From: Orientallactaga sibirica | Taxonomy: Eukaryota > Chordata > Mammalia > Rodentia > Dipodidae | Assembly (NCBI GenBank): GCA_036365145.1 | Contig: JAEOAD010002279.1 | Coordinates: forward strand, 2,537,001 to 2,601,000 | DNA length: 64,000 bases | Direction of reading: 5' to 3' | In this document: positions 10,140 to 20,067 of the stretch, piece after piece | How the letters are laid out: the number at the start of each line of letters is the position of its first letter | How positions within the stretch are numbered: position 1 is the first letter of the stretch | Translations under genes and position numbers: made by a program | Notes under the pieces: model-generated | Databases searched by the model: none | What the model saw: the letters and a program-made list of their open reading frames with translations, nothing else | What the model was told of the DNA's origin: nothing

Positions 10140-10313
10140 TTATTTTTTTATTTTATTTTTTTTTTTTTTTGCTTTTGCGAGGTAGGGTCTCACTGTGGTC
10201 CAGTCTGATCTGGAATTAACTATGTAGTCTCAGGGTGGCCTCGAACTCTCGGCGATCCTCCTACCCCTGCCTCCCAAGTGCTGGGATTAAAGTCGTGTGC
10301 CACCACGCCCGGC
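10106..10313 (-). mobile_element. B1 SINE with TTTA tail
   Basis: Antisense B1 ending ccaccacgcccggc. The tail on the left is TTTA repeats plus poly-T. Confidence 0.87.
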
Positions 10314-10472
10314 TTATTTATTTATTTTTAAAAATAAATAAGCCACTGAAAACGAACTCCAGATGCATGTGCCACCATGTGCATCTGGCTTACGTGGGAC
10401 CTGGAGAATAGAACCTGGGTCCTTAGGCTTTGCAGTCATGTGCCTTAACTGCCAAACCATCTCTCCAGCCCC
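10314..10472 (-). mobile_element. DIP SINE, internally deleted
   Basis: The GA-rich block between tail and body is missing: aaataaataa joins directly to gccactgaaaacgaactcc. Confidence 0.8.
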
Positions 10473-10634
10473 TTTATTTATTTATTTATTTTTTTTTTGA
10501 GGTAGGGTCTCACTCTAGCCCAGGCTGACCTGGAATTCACTCTGTAGTCTCAGGGTGGCCTTGAACTCATCGTGATCCTCCTACCTCTGCCTCCCGAGTC
10601 CTGGGATTAAAGGTGTGCACCACCACTCCCAGCC
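10473..10634 (-). mobile_element. B1 SINE
   Basis: Antisense B1 with TTTA/T tail on the left, ending accactcccagcc. Confidence 0.87.
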
Positions 10635-10635
10635 A

Positions 10636-10850
10636 AAAGCATTTATTGTTTTGGAGGGAGAGAGAGGGAGAGGGAGAAAGAGAGAGAGAGAATGAGTGCA
10701 CCAGAGTCTCCTGCCGCTACAAACAAACTCTAGACGCATGCACCACCTTGTACATCTAGTTTAGTTTAAAGTTGGTACTGGGGAATTGACCCTGGGCCCA
10801 GTGGGCTTTGCAAGCAAGTGCCTTTAACCACTGAGCCGTCTCCACAGTCC
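10636..10850 (-). mobile_element. DIP SINE, diverged
   Basis: Older copy. The head reads gagccgtctccacagtcc and the GA block is expanded. Confidence 0.8.
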
Positions 10851-10925
10851 CTATCCTAGCCTTTTGAACACACTATCTCATTTGTTTGTTGAGGAATTAA
10901 GACTCGTGGGTTAAAGTATAACATG

Positions 10926-11162
10926 GGGCTGGAGAGATGGCTTAGCAGTTAAGGCACGTGCTTGCTAAGCCTAATGACCCCAGTTCAATTCTCCAGGTCC
11001 CATGTAAGCCAGATGCACAAGGGGGTGCAAGCATCTGGAGTTCATTTGCAGTGGCTAAAGACCCTGGCAAGCCCATTCCCACTCTCCCCCTCTCTCTGTC
11101 TCTAATAAACAAATAAATAAAATAAAATAAAATAAAATAAAATAAAATAAAATAAAAATAAG
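10926..11162 (+). mobile_element. DIP SINE with (AAAAT)n tail
   Basis: TSD agtataacatg lies at 10915-10925 and 11163-11173. The tail is a clean AAAAT array of about nine units. Confidence 0.9.
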
Positions 11163-11173
11163 AGTATAACATG

Positions 11174-11333
11174 AGCCGGGCGTGGTGGCGCATGCCTTTA
11201 ATCCCAGCACTCGGGAGGCAGAGGTAGGAGGATCGCCTAGAGTTCGAGGCCACCCTGAGCTACATAGTGAATTCCAGGTCAGCCTGGACCAGAGTGAGAC
11301 CCTACCTTGCAAAACCAAAAAAAAAAAAAAAAG
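11174..11333 (+). mobile_element. B1 SINE
   Basis: Full-length, consensus-like B1 inserted into the 3' TSD of the preceding DIP. agtataacatg occurs a third time at 11334-11344. Confidence 0.9.
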
Positions 11334-11344
11334 AGTATAACATG

Positions 11345-11702
11345 AAGGGAAGATAACCAGTATGCAATATGTTCACACAGTAAAGTTCACAATTAATAAT
11401 AATACAAGAAATAATAATAATAATAATTAATAATAAAAGAATCACTGCCTCAAAGAAGGTGGAAGAAAGACACACAGACATCTTGGGATTGTCATGTGAC
11501 CCTCCCACATACATGTCATATTAACACATGCACCAGGGCATGTGCCTATGTGCACACACACTCACACAAATAAATAGATTACAAAAAGAGCCATTGAGGA
11601 AGGCACCCGTTATCACCCTCTGTCCTCTAATGCATCGTACATTTATGCACCTCTGCACATAATGAACATGCACGCACACATATACACACTATGCACACGT
11701 AC
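11345..11702. other. single-copy, AT- and CA-rich
   Basis: Contains a TAA/AAT run at about 11391-11432 and scattered CA-rich sequence. No gene features. Confidence 0.5.
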
Positions 11703-11707
11703 ATGTG

Positions 11708-12138
11708 TGTGGTAGTTTGAATATATGACCCCCAATATATTCAGTGTTTTATTAGTTTATAGTTTGCATCTGCAGCCTCCTTGCTAGAGGCAATGTCATT
11801 GGTGGGTTCAGATTCCATTGTAAAGATATGCAAAGTGTGCCCAGTAGGAGTTCCTAAAGTGTGCTGTGCTGTGTGGCTGGTTGGCTTTCTCTCTCTCGGC
11901 TTGACCCTGTGAAGGCAGGCCAGCTTCTTCTGCCATTATGGAACTTCCCTGGATCTGTAAGCTTCAATAAATAATATCCCTTCCTCCGTAATTGTGCCTG
12001 GTCTGGAAGTTCATCTCAGCGAACCTGAAGCTGTCTGCTACACCCTGGGTCTGTAAGCTTCAATAAATAATATCCCTTCCTCCGTAACTGTGCCTGGTCT
12101 GGAAGTTCATCTCAGCGGACCTGAAGCTGTCTGCTACA
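11708..12138 (+). mobile_element. solo LTR, ERVL-MaLR type
   Basis: Begins tgtggtagtttgaat and ends ctgctaca, with the 5-base TSD atgtg at 11703-11707 and 12139-12143. The TG...CA ends, 5-base TSD and aataaa-containing 3' part fit MaLR LTRs (ORR1/MT-like). The 3' part (about 96 bases from ccctgg at 11947) is duplicated in tandem at 12043. No internal retroviral sequence is present. Confidence 0.82.
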
Positions 12139-12143
12139 ATGTG

Positions 12144-12298
12144 ATGGTGCACACCTTTAGTCCCAGCGCTCGGGAGGCAGAGGCAGGAGGATCGCCGTGA
12201 GTTTGAGGCCAGCCTGAGACTACAGAGTGAATTTCAGGTCAGCCTGGGCTAGACCGAGACCCTACCTCGAAAAAACCAAAAACAACAACAACAAAATG
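12144..12298 (+). mobile_element. B1 SINE, 5'-truncated
   Basis: Lacks the first bases (begins atggtgcacacctttag) and abuts the LTR TSD. The tail is CAA-rich. Confidence 0.85.
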
Positions 12299-12309
12299 TG
12301 TTTATGAGT

Positions 12310-12545
12310 CAGTCAGGGTGGCGCATGCCCTTAATCCCAGCACTCAGGAGGCAGAGGTGAGGAGGCCACCCTGAGCAGATGAATTCCAGGTCAGCCTGAG
12401 CTAGAGAGAACCACCCTGAAAAACAAAACAAAACAAAATTTAAAAAATTCCAGCCTTTAATCAGCCTGAGCTAGGAGGATTGTGAGAACCTGAGACTACA
12501 TAGTTAAAAACAAAACAAAACAAAAACAAAATTAAAAAAAGATTA
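12310..12545 (+). mobile_element. rearranged B1 fragments
   Basis: Two successive partial B1 copies with internal pieces missing or out of order (cctttaatcagcctgagcta, then gattgtgagaacctgagac). They are separated by AAAAC-rich linkers. Confidence 0.65.
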
Positions 12546-12579
12546 AATTTAAAAAGTTCTTATCAGTTAGGATAAATAC

Positions 12580-12726
12580 ATTTTTTGTTTTGGTCTTTTT
12601 CAAGGTAGCCTAAGATGACCTCCTGGAATTCATATGTAGTCTGAGGGTGGCCTTGAACTCACAGTGATCCTTCTACCTCTGCCTTCCCAGTGCTGGGATT
12701 AAAGGTGTGAACCACCATGCCCGGCT
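12580..12726 (-). mobile_element. B1 SINE
   Basis: Antisense and diverged (tcaaggtagcctaagatgac), ending ccaccatgcccggct. Confidence 0.83.
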
Positions 12727-12737
12727 GGTAGAAATAC

Positions 12738-12884
12738 TTTTTATTTTTCGAGGTAGGGTCTCACTCTAGTCCACAGTGACCTGGAATTCACGATGCAGTC
12801 TCAGGGTGGCCTCGAACTCACAGCGATCCTCCTACCTCTGTCTCCCGAGTGCTGGGATGAAAAGCGTGCATCACCACGCCCAGC
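12738..12884 (-). mobile_element. B1 SINE
   Basis: TSD tagaaatac lies at 12729-12737 and 12885-12893. Confidence 0.9.
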
Positions 12885-12893
12885 TAGAAATAC

Positions 12894-13342
12894 ATTTTAA
12901 TTATTCCACAATGCACACATGTTTCACAAAATTGTATTCACAATACAATATGCATCTCACAACCATACACATTTGTTATGCGTCAGTCACACAACCTGAC
13001 ACTCAGTGGGTCCGTTCAGGTCTCCTGGGATCACCCTCTAGCACCGAGGAAATGTGTTCACTGAACGTCCGTCTGTACTTTCCAGCGCTGTTGCAGGCTA
13101 CCTGGCGCTATACAGACTAGGATGGTAAGAAAAGAGAGGGATGTGGGGATGGGGTTTGGACCAGGGAAATTTGAATTCTGGTTGAATGTCCCCAAGAAGA
13201 GGGCTTGGCCCAAAGCCTCACTGCAGTATGCACTTGTCCATGGAATGGAGAGAGTGAATATTGAGTCCCATGAGGAGTGATCTGGAATCCGATAAAGTGT
13301 TTAAAATACCTGGTGTTTGGGAGATACTGACTAAACAGTGGC
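12894..13342. other. single-copy interval
   Basis: Nothing recognised beyond a weak ancient-repeat feel near 13060-13130. I see no coding signal. Confidence 0.4.
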
Positions 13343-13383
13343 TGTGTACAAACACAGGCACACAATGGACACACCTGGATTTT

Positions 13384-13456
13384 TTTTTCTTTTGTTACTT
13401 TTCTTTCTTTCTTTCTTTCTTTTTTTTTTTTTTTTTTTACTGTTTAGTTTACTTCT
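13384..13456 (-). mobile_element. T-rich insert with TSD (probable poly-A retro-insertion)
   Basis: A 73-base T/CTTT-rich segment. It is flanked by acacctggatttt at 13371-13383 and 13457-13469 and is absent from the duplicate copy. This fits an extremely 5'-truncated, L1-driven insertion. Confidence 0.65.
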
Positions 13457-13516
13457 ACACCTGGATTTTGAGAAAGAAAAAAATAAAGCACTATCTTCAA
13501 ACTTTAGGAGATCAGA

Positions 13517-13678
13517 GGGGCGTGATGGCACATGCCTTTAATCACAGCACTCGGGAGGCAGAGGTAGGAGGATTGCTGTGAGTTCAAGGTCACCCTGAGA
13601 TGACATAGTGAATTCCAGGCCAGTCTGAGCTAGAGTGAGACCCTACCTCAAAATAAAATATAATAAAATTAAATTAAA
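13517..13678 (+). mobile_element. B1 SINE
   Basis: Splits the duplicated sequence. gatca flanks both sides (13510 and 13680 region). It is absent from the other copy, so it inserted later. Confidence 0.88.
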
Positions 13679-13819
13679 TGATCAGTATTTCTTCTCCTTG
13701 GCATGCACTGGCCTTTAACTGTTGTGTTTATCAAGTGAGCCAGCCAAGAAGAGAGTGTTAATTTATTATAAACAAATGCCTTAATATTATTAGGCTATAT
13801 GCCTTCGTAATACTATTAA

Positions 13820-13828
<9 letters not shown>

Positions 13829-13854
<26 letters not shown>
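13829..13854. repeat. (TG)n microsatellite
   Basis: About 13 TG units. Confidence 0.95.
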
Positions 13855-13855
<1 letters not shown>

Positions 13856-13927
13856 AGGAAATGAAGCACCTACAATCATGTAATGATTGTGGACCCCTTT
13901 ATATCTATTTGATTGCTTTATCTTTCT

Positions 13928-14150
13928 TTTTTTAAATATTTATTTAATTTATTTTTTTGACAGAGAGAAAGAAGGATAGAGAGAGAGCGAGAGAGAGAAT
14001 GGGTGCACCAGGGCTTCCAGCCACTGCAAACGAACTCCAGATGCATGTGCCACCTTGTGCATCTGGCTTACGGGGGTCCTGGGGAATCGAACCTGGGTCC
14101 TTTGGCTTTGCAGGCAAACACCTTCACTGCTAAGCCATCTCTCCAGGCCT
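13928..14150 (-). mobile_element. DIP SINE
   Basis: Has a perfect 17-base TSD, gattgctttatctttct, at 13911-13927 and 14151-14167. This is a textbook retroposition. Confidence 0.93.
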
Positions 14151-14167
14151 GATTGCTTTATCTTTCT

Positions 14168-14537
14168 CACCTCTCTGTTCCATATGCTTATTTCCATTTG
14201 ATGTGAGGCAATGGAATCTCAAAGTGGTGAAGGGGTTTTTCTAAAGTCACACAGATAGGTGATTCAAACTCAGTTCTCACATTGCCACAACGGGACTTAC
14301 AGCAGTATATGCTGCACATGGCAGCATTTATATTTATATTTATAGTATGTATGCAGAAAAATGGACCAGTGTGAACTTACGATCATGCTTGTGTCTCCCT
14401 GTGCCCATAAATATCCATTTGTTTGTGAATAGATATCAATATGTGGCCTCATCTTAAAGAGGAGAGACATGTATGGCCACACGCCTGTCTTGTATGGTGG
14501 TTGTGAGAATTGGAAATGAAGAATTTAAGAATGTTTT
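14168..14537. other. single-copy with ancient SINE trace
   Basis: The segment ggtttttctaaagtcacaca near 14230-14260 resembles a MIR/L2 core. The rest is unrecognised. Confidence 0.4.
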
Positions 14538-14783
14538 GGGCTGGAGGGAAGGCTTCGCATTTAAGGCATTCACCTGAGAAGCCAAAGGACCCAGGTTCGA
14601 TTCCCCAGGACCCACATAAGCCAGCTGCACAAGGGGCACATGTGTCTGGAGTTTGTTTGCAATGGCTGGGTGCCCTGGAGTGCCCATTCTATCTGCCTCT
14701 TCCTCTCTCTCTCACTCATTCTCTCTATACCTCTCACGCAAATAAATACATAAAAAATAAATAAAATAAAGAGCAAATAAAGC
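14538..14783 (+). mobile_element. DIP SINE
   Basis: Full body with B box ggttcgattcccc. The tail ataaataaaataaagagcaa is flanked by a weak gaatttaag-like repeat. Confidence 0.87.
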
Positions 14784-14851
14784 AAGAAATTTTAAGTAAT
14801 GGAAACTTTGACATATTTTAAAAAAGAATATCTTAGTGCCAACCATGTTTT

Positions 14852-15123
14852 TTTAAAATTTTTAAAAATTATTTTATTTATTTTTGGAGAGAGACACAGA
14901 GAGAGACAGACAGAGAGGGAGAGGGAGACAGAGAATGGGCGCCAGCAACCTCTCAGCTGCTGTGAACGAAATCCAGATGTGTGCACCCCCTTGCGGTTAA
15001 GTGTGGCATTGCATGTTTGCGTCACTTTGCATCTGGCTAAATGTGGGACCTGGAGATTGGAACCAAGTTCTTAGGCTTAGCAGGCAGGTGCCTTAACCGA
15101 TAAGCCATGTCTCCAGCCCCCCC
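14852..15123 (-). mobile_element. DIP-L SINE
   Basis: Antisense long variant. accatgtttt flanks it at 14842-14851 and 15125-15134. Confidence 0.9.
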
Positions 15124-15189
15124 CACCATGTTTTGAAAGCCCATTTTGGGAAAACGGAACCAACATTTTTCTACTTAGAAGCTCAGTTG

Positions 15190-15195
<6 letters not shown>

Positions 15196-15224
<29 letters not shown>

Positions 15225-15376
15225 TTTTATATTTTTGGTTTTTCGAGATAGGGTCTCTTGCCTAGGCTGACCTGGAAATAACTATGTAGTCTCAGGGTGG
15301 CCTCAAACTCTTGGTGATCCTCCTACCTCTGCCTCCCGAGTGCTGGGATTAAAGGTATGTGCCACCACGCCCAGCT
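15196..15376 (-). mobile_element. B1 SINE with TTTA tail
   Basis: TSD ctcagttgttattt lies at 15182-15195 and 15377-15390. Confidence 0.92.
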
Positions 15377-15454
15377 CTCAGTTGTTATTTTGCCTCATAA
15401 GGGCTCTGTCTGTTTCTGGTTCATATCATGAAAATGATATCACAGACTCCATAG

Positions 15455-15639
15455 GTGTGTGCGAGCACAGGCATACTATGGATACACCTGGATTTTGAGA
15501 AGGGAAAAAGAAAGCACCATCTTCAAGCCTTAAGAGATCCATATTTTTTCTCCTTGGCATGCCCTGGCCTTTAACGGTTGTGTTTATATCAAGTGAGGCA
15601 GCGAAGATGAGATTGTTAAATTATTATAAACAAATGCCT
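15455..15639 (+). repeat. diverged direct duplicate, copy 2
   Basis: Uninterrupted counterpart of 13343-13781. It runs from tgtgtgcgagcacaggc through acacctggattttgagaagg and ttctccttggcatgccctgg to aaacaaatgcct. Confidence 0.8.
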
Positions 15640-15714
15640 GGCAATGGAGTGTGTAGGGGTTCAGCTCTGACTGGATCTGTCCACATCGCCACACCAAACT
15701 CATCTGGGGAATCG

Positions 15715-15823
15715 CCTTCCTTCTTCCTTCCCATCTTCCCCACCTTCTTCCCTCCCTCCCTTCCTTCCTTCCTTTCTTCCTTCCTCCCTCCCTCCTTCCC
15801 TCCTTCCTTCCTTCTTCCCTTCT

Positions 15824-15908
<85 letters not shown>

Positions 15909-15938
15909 CTTCTCTCTCTCTCTTTCTCTTTCTTTCTT

Positions 15939-15977
<39 letters not shown>

Positions 15978-15995
15978 CTTTCCTTTCCATTTCTC
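15715..15995. repeat. pyrimidine microsatellite (CTTT/CT/CCTT)
   Basis: About 280 bases of pyrimidine sequence in blocks of CCTT, CT and CTTT. Phe/Ser/Leu- or Lys/Arg/Glu-rich reading frames here are artefacts. Confidence 0.95.
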
Positions 15996-16023
15996 TCCCT
16001 CTTTTTTCCCTTTTGCTGCTTCT

Positions 16024-16242
16024 TTATTATTTATTTATTTTAATTATTTATTTGCAAGGAGAGAGAGAGAAAACAAAAACAAAAACAAAAACGGGATCAC
16101 CAGGGCCTCTTGTGACTGCAGACAAATTCCAGATGCATGTACCACTTGGTGCATCTGGCTTTACGTGGCTGCTGGGAAATTGAACCTGCAATGGCAGACT
16201 TTGCAAGCAAACGGCTTTAACTGCTGAGCCATCCTCCCAGCC
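16024..16242 (-). mobile_element. DIP SINE
   Basis: Antisense, with an AAAAC run (aacaaaaacaaaaacaaaaa) interrupting the GA block. The head is diverged (gagccatcctcccagcc). Confidence 0.85.
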
Positions 16243-16244
16243 TG

Positions 16245-16249
<5 letters not shown>

Positions 16250-16280
<31 letters not shown>

Positions 16281-16421
16281 GTTTTTCGAGGTAGGGTCTC
16301 ACTCTAGCCCAGGCTGACCTGGAATTAACTATGTAGTCTCAGGTGGCCTTGAACTCATGGCAATCTTCCTACCTCTGCCTCCCAAGTGCTGGGATTAAAG
16401 GCGTGTGCCACCATGCCCGGC
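16250..16421 (-). mobile_element. B1 SINE
   Basis: TSD cccagcctgctttt lies at 16236-16249 and 16423-16436. It inserted at the 5' end of the neighbouring DIP. Confidence 0.92.
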
Positions 16422-16561
16422 ACCCAGCCTGCTTTTGTTCTAATAACAAAAAACTGTCTCAAATCCAAAGGCTATTCCTCTGGAAGGATTCACCAAGCAG
16501 CTCCATTACACTTGCAGGCTGCCTACAGAACCACTGCTCTCCAGACTTTTTAATTACTTTT

Positions 16562-16775
16562 GGGCTGGAGAGATGGCTTAGTGGTTAAGGCATTTGCCTG
16601 CAAAGCCAAAGGATCTCGGTTCGATTCCCCAGGACCCACTTAAGCCAGATGCACAAGATGATGCACGCTTCTGCAGTTCGTTTGCAGTGGCTGGAGAGAC
16701 CTGGCGTGCCCATTCTCTCTCTCTCTTCCCTCTTTCTCTGTCAAATACATAAATACAAATAAAAAATATTTGTAA
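16562..16775 (+). mobile_element. DIP SINE
   Basis: Full body from gggctggagagatggctta with B box ggttcgattcccc. Confidence 0.88.
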
Positions 16776-16782
16776 AGTTTAC

Positions 16783-16877
16783 TGTTTTGTTGACAGCTTC
16801 CATAATTATAGACAATAACCAGTGGTAATTCCATCCCTCCCTCCACTTTCCCTTTTGATACTCCACTCTCCACAGCA
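16783..16877 (-). mobile_element. L1 3'-end fragment
   Basis: ttgacagcttccataattat followed by a C-rich tract: the last 95 bases of the L1 3' region also seen at 43471. Confidence 0.65.
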
Positions 16878-17191
16878 CTTGCTGTGGAAGGGAATATTCT
16901 GGAGAGCCCTGGTGTGGGTGGCAGTGGTGGTGGGTGGGAAACAAGGCAAAGACTTGAGCTTTTCCTGAGTTAAACATGAAGTCAGGGAATTATTTAGAGC
17001 CAGGTATCGCAGAATCTGATTTTACAAGGCATCTCTGTGGCTGGTGAGTGAGGGGTGGCTAGAGGAGTCAAAGGCAGGACCAGGAGGCCAGAGTGAAATC
17101 CAAACATGGAATATCAGGGACTTGGTGACGTGGCGGGGTTGCATGTTAGAAGGAGAGCCAGTATGTTCTGCTGATGGACGGGAAGTAAGGA
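16878..17191. other. single-copy interval
   Basis: Purine-rich, with nothing recognised. Confidence 0.5.
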
Positions 17192-17200
17192 GTGATTTTA

Positions 17201-17401
17201 TTTTATTTATTTGTTTGTTTATTTTAGAGAGAAAGAGGCAGAAGAGAGAGAGAGACAGAACGGGCACACCACGGCCTCCAGCCACTGCAAATGAACTCCA
17301 GATGCATGTGCCCCCTTGTGGGTCCTGGAGAATTGAGCCTTGAACCAGGCTCCTTAGGCTTCACAGGCAAGTGCTTAACCACTAAACCATCTCTCCAGCC
17401 C
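17201..17401 (-). mobile_element. DIP SINE (left of a tandem pair)
   Basis: Antisense DIP with part of its middle deleted (ccccttgtgggtcctggag). The pair is bracketed by gtgatttta at 17192-17200 and 17634-17642. Confidence 0.87.
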
Positions 17402-17631
17402 TATTTTTAGATTTTATTTATTTATTTACTTGAGAGAGTGACAGAGAAAGTGGGAGAGAAGAGAGAGAGAGAGCTCAGACATGCCAGAGCCTTCAGCCAC
17501 TGCAAACAAACGCCAGACATATATATGCCACCTTGTGTGTCTGGTTTACGTGGGTCCTGGGGGAATCGAACCTGTGTCCTTTGGTTTTGCAGGCAAGCGC
17601 CTTAACTGCTAAGCCATCTCTCCAGCCCCAG
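17402..17631 (-). mobile_element. DIP SINE (right of a tandem pair)
   Basis: Same orientation as its neighbour. The two share one outer TSD, so one probably inserted in the other's tail. Confidence 0.87.
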
Positions 17632-17849
17632 GGGTGATTTTAGATCTGCGTGGCTGGATACAAGCACTTGGCCTGTGGTGAGGCAGGGGAATCAAGATCG
17701 ACGAGATCTCCCAAGGCTGCTTGGTTACACGTAAGATGTCTATCTACTTTGTATGGTCAGGATGCAGTTGCACAGTTGAGCTTCGGATTTGAGAGAGGGA
17801 GATCTGAGCTAGATAAACATTTTGCAGTATGGCATTTGCCATGGCATAT

Positions 17850-18436
17850 AGATATTGTATCTCTCCCAAAGCCTCATACATAAAGGCTTAATTCTTGGGG
17901 GGCAGGTGCTGGGGTAAGCCTTTAAGAAGTGAGACATAGGGCTGGAGAGACAGCTTAGCGGTTAAAGCACATGCCTGAGAAGCCTAAGGACCCCGGTTCT
18001 ATTCTCCAGGTCCCATGTAGTCCCATGTAAGTCAGATGCACACGGTGGTGTATGCATCTGGAGTTTGTTTGCAGTGGCTGGAAGCCCTGGTGTGCCCATT
18101 CTCACTCGTTCTCTCTATCTCTCGATCTCTCTCTCTGCCTCAAATAAATAATAAAATGAAAAAAAATTAAAAAAAAAAGAAGTGAGACATAGTTAGATGT
18201 CCTTAGGTCACTGGAGACATGCCCTTGAAAGGGACTGTGGGATCCAGCTCTGAGCTGTGACAACCTGCCTGTTCCCGCAAGTACCCCTACCATCGCTGTC
18301 TGTGTTGCCAGGTGATGCAGTCTGAGGCCATCTGCTGAGTATGCGCCGGGCTGCTTACACTCAGCCGCTAGAGCTGAGCTGAATAAACATTTCCACTTTA
18401 CGTAGATTTTGCCATCACATAAAGCTGACTGACACA
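17850..18436 (+). mobile_element. MaLR-like LTR interrupted by DIP
   Basis: The order of tttaagaagtgagacatag, ttagatgtccttaggtcact, tgcccttgaaagggactgtg, a gaataaacattt polyadenylation-like site and an end at agctgactgacaca matches the pattern of rodent MaLR LTRs. A DIP splits it at 17940-18177. The left border is uncertain. Confidence 0.6.
17940..18177 (+). mobile_element. DIP SINE inside LTR
   Basis: Perfect 15-base TSD agaagtgagacatag at 17925-17939 and 18178-18192. Confidence 0.94.
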
Positions 18437-18464
18437 GCGGATCAATAGATTTAAAGCCGTAAGA

Positions 18465-18667
18465 GGGCTGGAGGGATGGCTTTAGCGGTTAAGACGCTTG
18501 CTTGCAAAGCCAAAGGACCCAGGTTCGATTCCCTGGGACCCAAATGAGACAGATGCACAAGGTGGCACATGAGTCTGGAGTTCGTTTGCAGTGGCTGGGA
18601 GGCCCTGGCACACTGATTTTTTTTCTCTCTCTCTGTGTCAAATAAATAAATAATAAATAAATTAAAT
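18465..18667 (+). mobile_element. DIP SINE
   Basis: TSD aaagccgtaaga (18453-18464) and aaagccataaga (18668-18679), with one CpG-type change. Confidence 0.9.
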
Positions 18668-18679
18668 AAAGCCATAAGA

Positions 18680-19550
18680 AATACCACTCAGTACAGATGG
18701 AAAAGCGCATGAGAACTCAGCCTGCCAGTATTTCAAAGTGGCACAGCTGAGAAGAATCTGCCATAGAGGAGAAAAATCAAACTTTAGAGAATAAAGCCGT
18801 GTGCGCCTTTCACGGAAAAGTGGGGATGGAAGCAGGACATGGTGAGATGTCCTTATATGTCAAACTCATTGGTTTAACTCTGAAGTCGCCATCATTAACC
18901 AGTCAGCTGAGTGCTAGACCAGCAGGCCTTTTTCCAGAGACAGACAACATGGGTGGCTTGCCAGACGGCTCCCTTCACACGCACTGGGATAGCCAGAGAG
19001 GCCCTTGGGGTTCTGAGCAAACAAGATGCCTCACTGGCACTGATGCACACCATCAACCCAGCTGGTATAGCACTCAGAGGTCTCTGGGGAAGTGAGAAAG
19101 ACCCCCTAATTAAGAAGGATCCCTTTCCCAAGCTGCAGTGGGTCACAGTGACTGTCGGGGTTCAAAGATGGATGGCTTCATAAAGACCACCTGAAAAGGC
19201 AGTGGACCGGAAAATGGAAAAAAAAAACACACAATTATTGCCACCCACCCACTCCGGGCAGAGGCTCCGGTCAGACAGCAACGAGAAAACCCAGCTGCCT
19301 GGGTTTTCTGTGTTGGGTATGGGCTGGCCTCGTGTAGTAGCTCTGAGCACTGTTCACGTGTGTAGAGAATGTGTCCATCCCGTCAGTCGGAGACCCCGAT
19401 TCTCCACTGCTCTCACCATAGATACGGAGCACGCCTGCTTCCTCCCCTTGGACACACCTTACTGTGACGTGAAATGAACATGCCAGCAGGGAACACATGA
19501 TTTAATGGAGGGTAAAGGGCATGCGTGTGAGCACTTCCCCCACTGTATTT
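18680..19550. other. 870-base single-copy interval
   Basis: No SINE or recognisable older repeat. Open frames occur on both strands but overlap each other and show no domain. A short perfect hairpin lies at 19284-19309. Confidence 0.6.
19284..19309. other. perfect 11-base hairpin
   Basis: agaaaacccag and its complement ctgggttttct are separated by ctgc. No T run follows. It may be chance. Confidence 0.55.
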
Positions 19551-19775
19551 GCTTTTATTTATTTATTTATTTATTTATTTTTGTTTTTCAGAAGCAGGGT
19601 CTCGCTCTAGCTCAGACTGACCTGGAATTCTCGGGAGGCAGAGGCAGGAGGATCACTGTGAGTTCGAGGCCACCCTGAGAATACATAGTGAATTCCAAGT
19701 CAGACTGGGCTAGAGTGAGACCCTACCTCAAACAAACAAACAAACAAACAAACAAACAAACAAACAAACAAAAAC
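19551..19775. mobile_element. inverted B1 chimera
   Basis: The 3' part of an antisense B1 (to about 19630, cctggaattc) joins directly to the middle of a sense B1 (tcgggaggcagaggcagg). The second part ends in a CAAA array at 19730-19772. Confidence 0.8.
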
Positions 19776-19799
19776 CACAAAAAATCCTGGTGTCAATAG

Positions 19800-19906
19800 G
19801 TTTTTTGTCTGTTTTTTTGTTTGTTTTTTTTGAGGTAGGGTCTCATTCTGGTCCAGGCTGACCTGGATTTAACTATGTAGTCTCAGGGTGGCTTTGAACT
19901 CACGGC
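19800..19906 (-). mobile_element. B1 SINE, truncated
   Basis: The antisense B1 stops at gaactcacgg where the next B1's T tail begins. The missing part does not clearly resume. Confidence 0.83.
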
Positions 19907-20067
19907 TTTTTTTTTTTTTTTTTTTTTTTTCTGAGGTAGGGTCTCACTCTGGCTGAGGCTGACCTGGAATTCACTATGTAGTCTCAGGGTGGCCTCGAAC
20001 TCACAGTGATCCTTCTACCTCTGCCTCCTGAGTGCTGGGATTAAAGGCATGTGCCACCATGCCAGGC
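19907..20067 (-). mobile_element. B1 SINE, part of a U6-B1 chimera
   Basis: Antisense B1 with a 25-base poly-T tail on its left. Its 5' end (gccaggc at 20061-20067) abuts U6 snRNA sequence. Confidence 0.88.

Larger units (their letters stand above)
13343..13781 (+). repeat. diverged direct duplicate, copy 1
   Basis: The sequence around acacctggattttgagaaag (13457) and ttctccttggcatgcactgg (from 13690) through aaacaaatgcct recurs at 15455-15639 with about 85% identity by eye. In this copy a T-rich insert (13384-13456) and a B1 (13517-13678) interrupt it. I do not recognise the family. Confidence 0.8.

Noticed and set aside
15559..16227. 222-codon frame on the plus strand
   Set aside because: Most of it is the CT/CTTT microsatellite and its end is an antisense DIP SINE.
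19551..19775. CRISPR-like array from CAAA/B1 repetition
   Set aside because: The repeats are a SINE tail microsatellite, and the sequence is mammalian. No repeat-spacer structure exists anywhere in the window.
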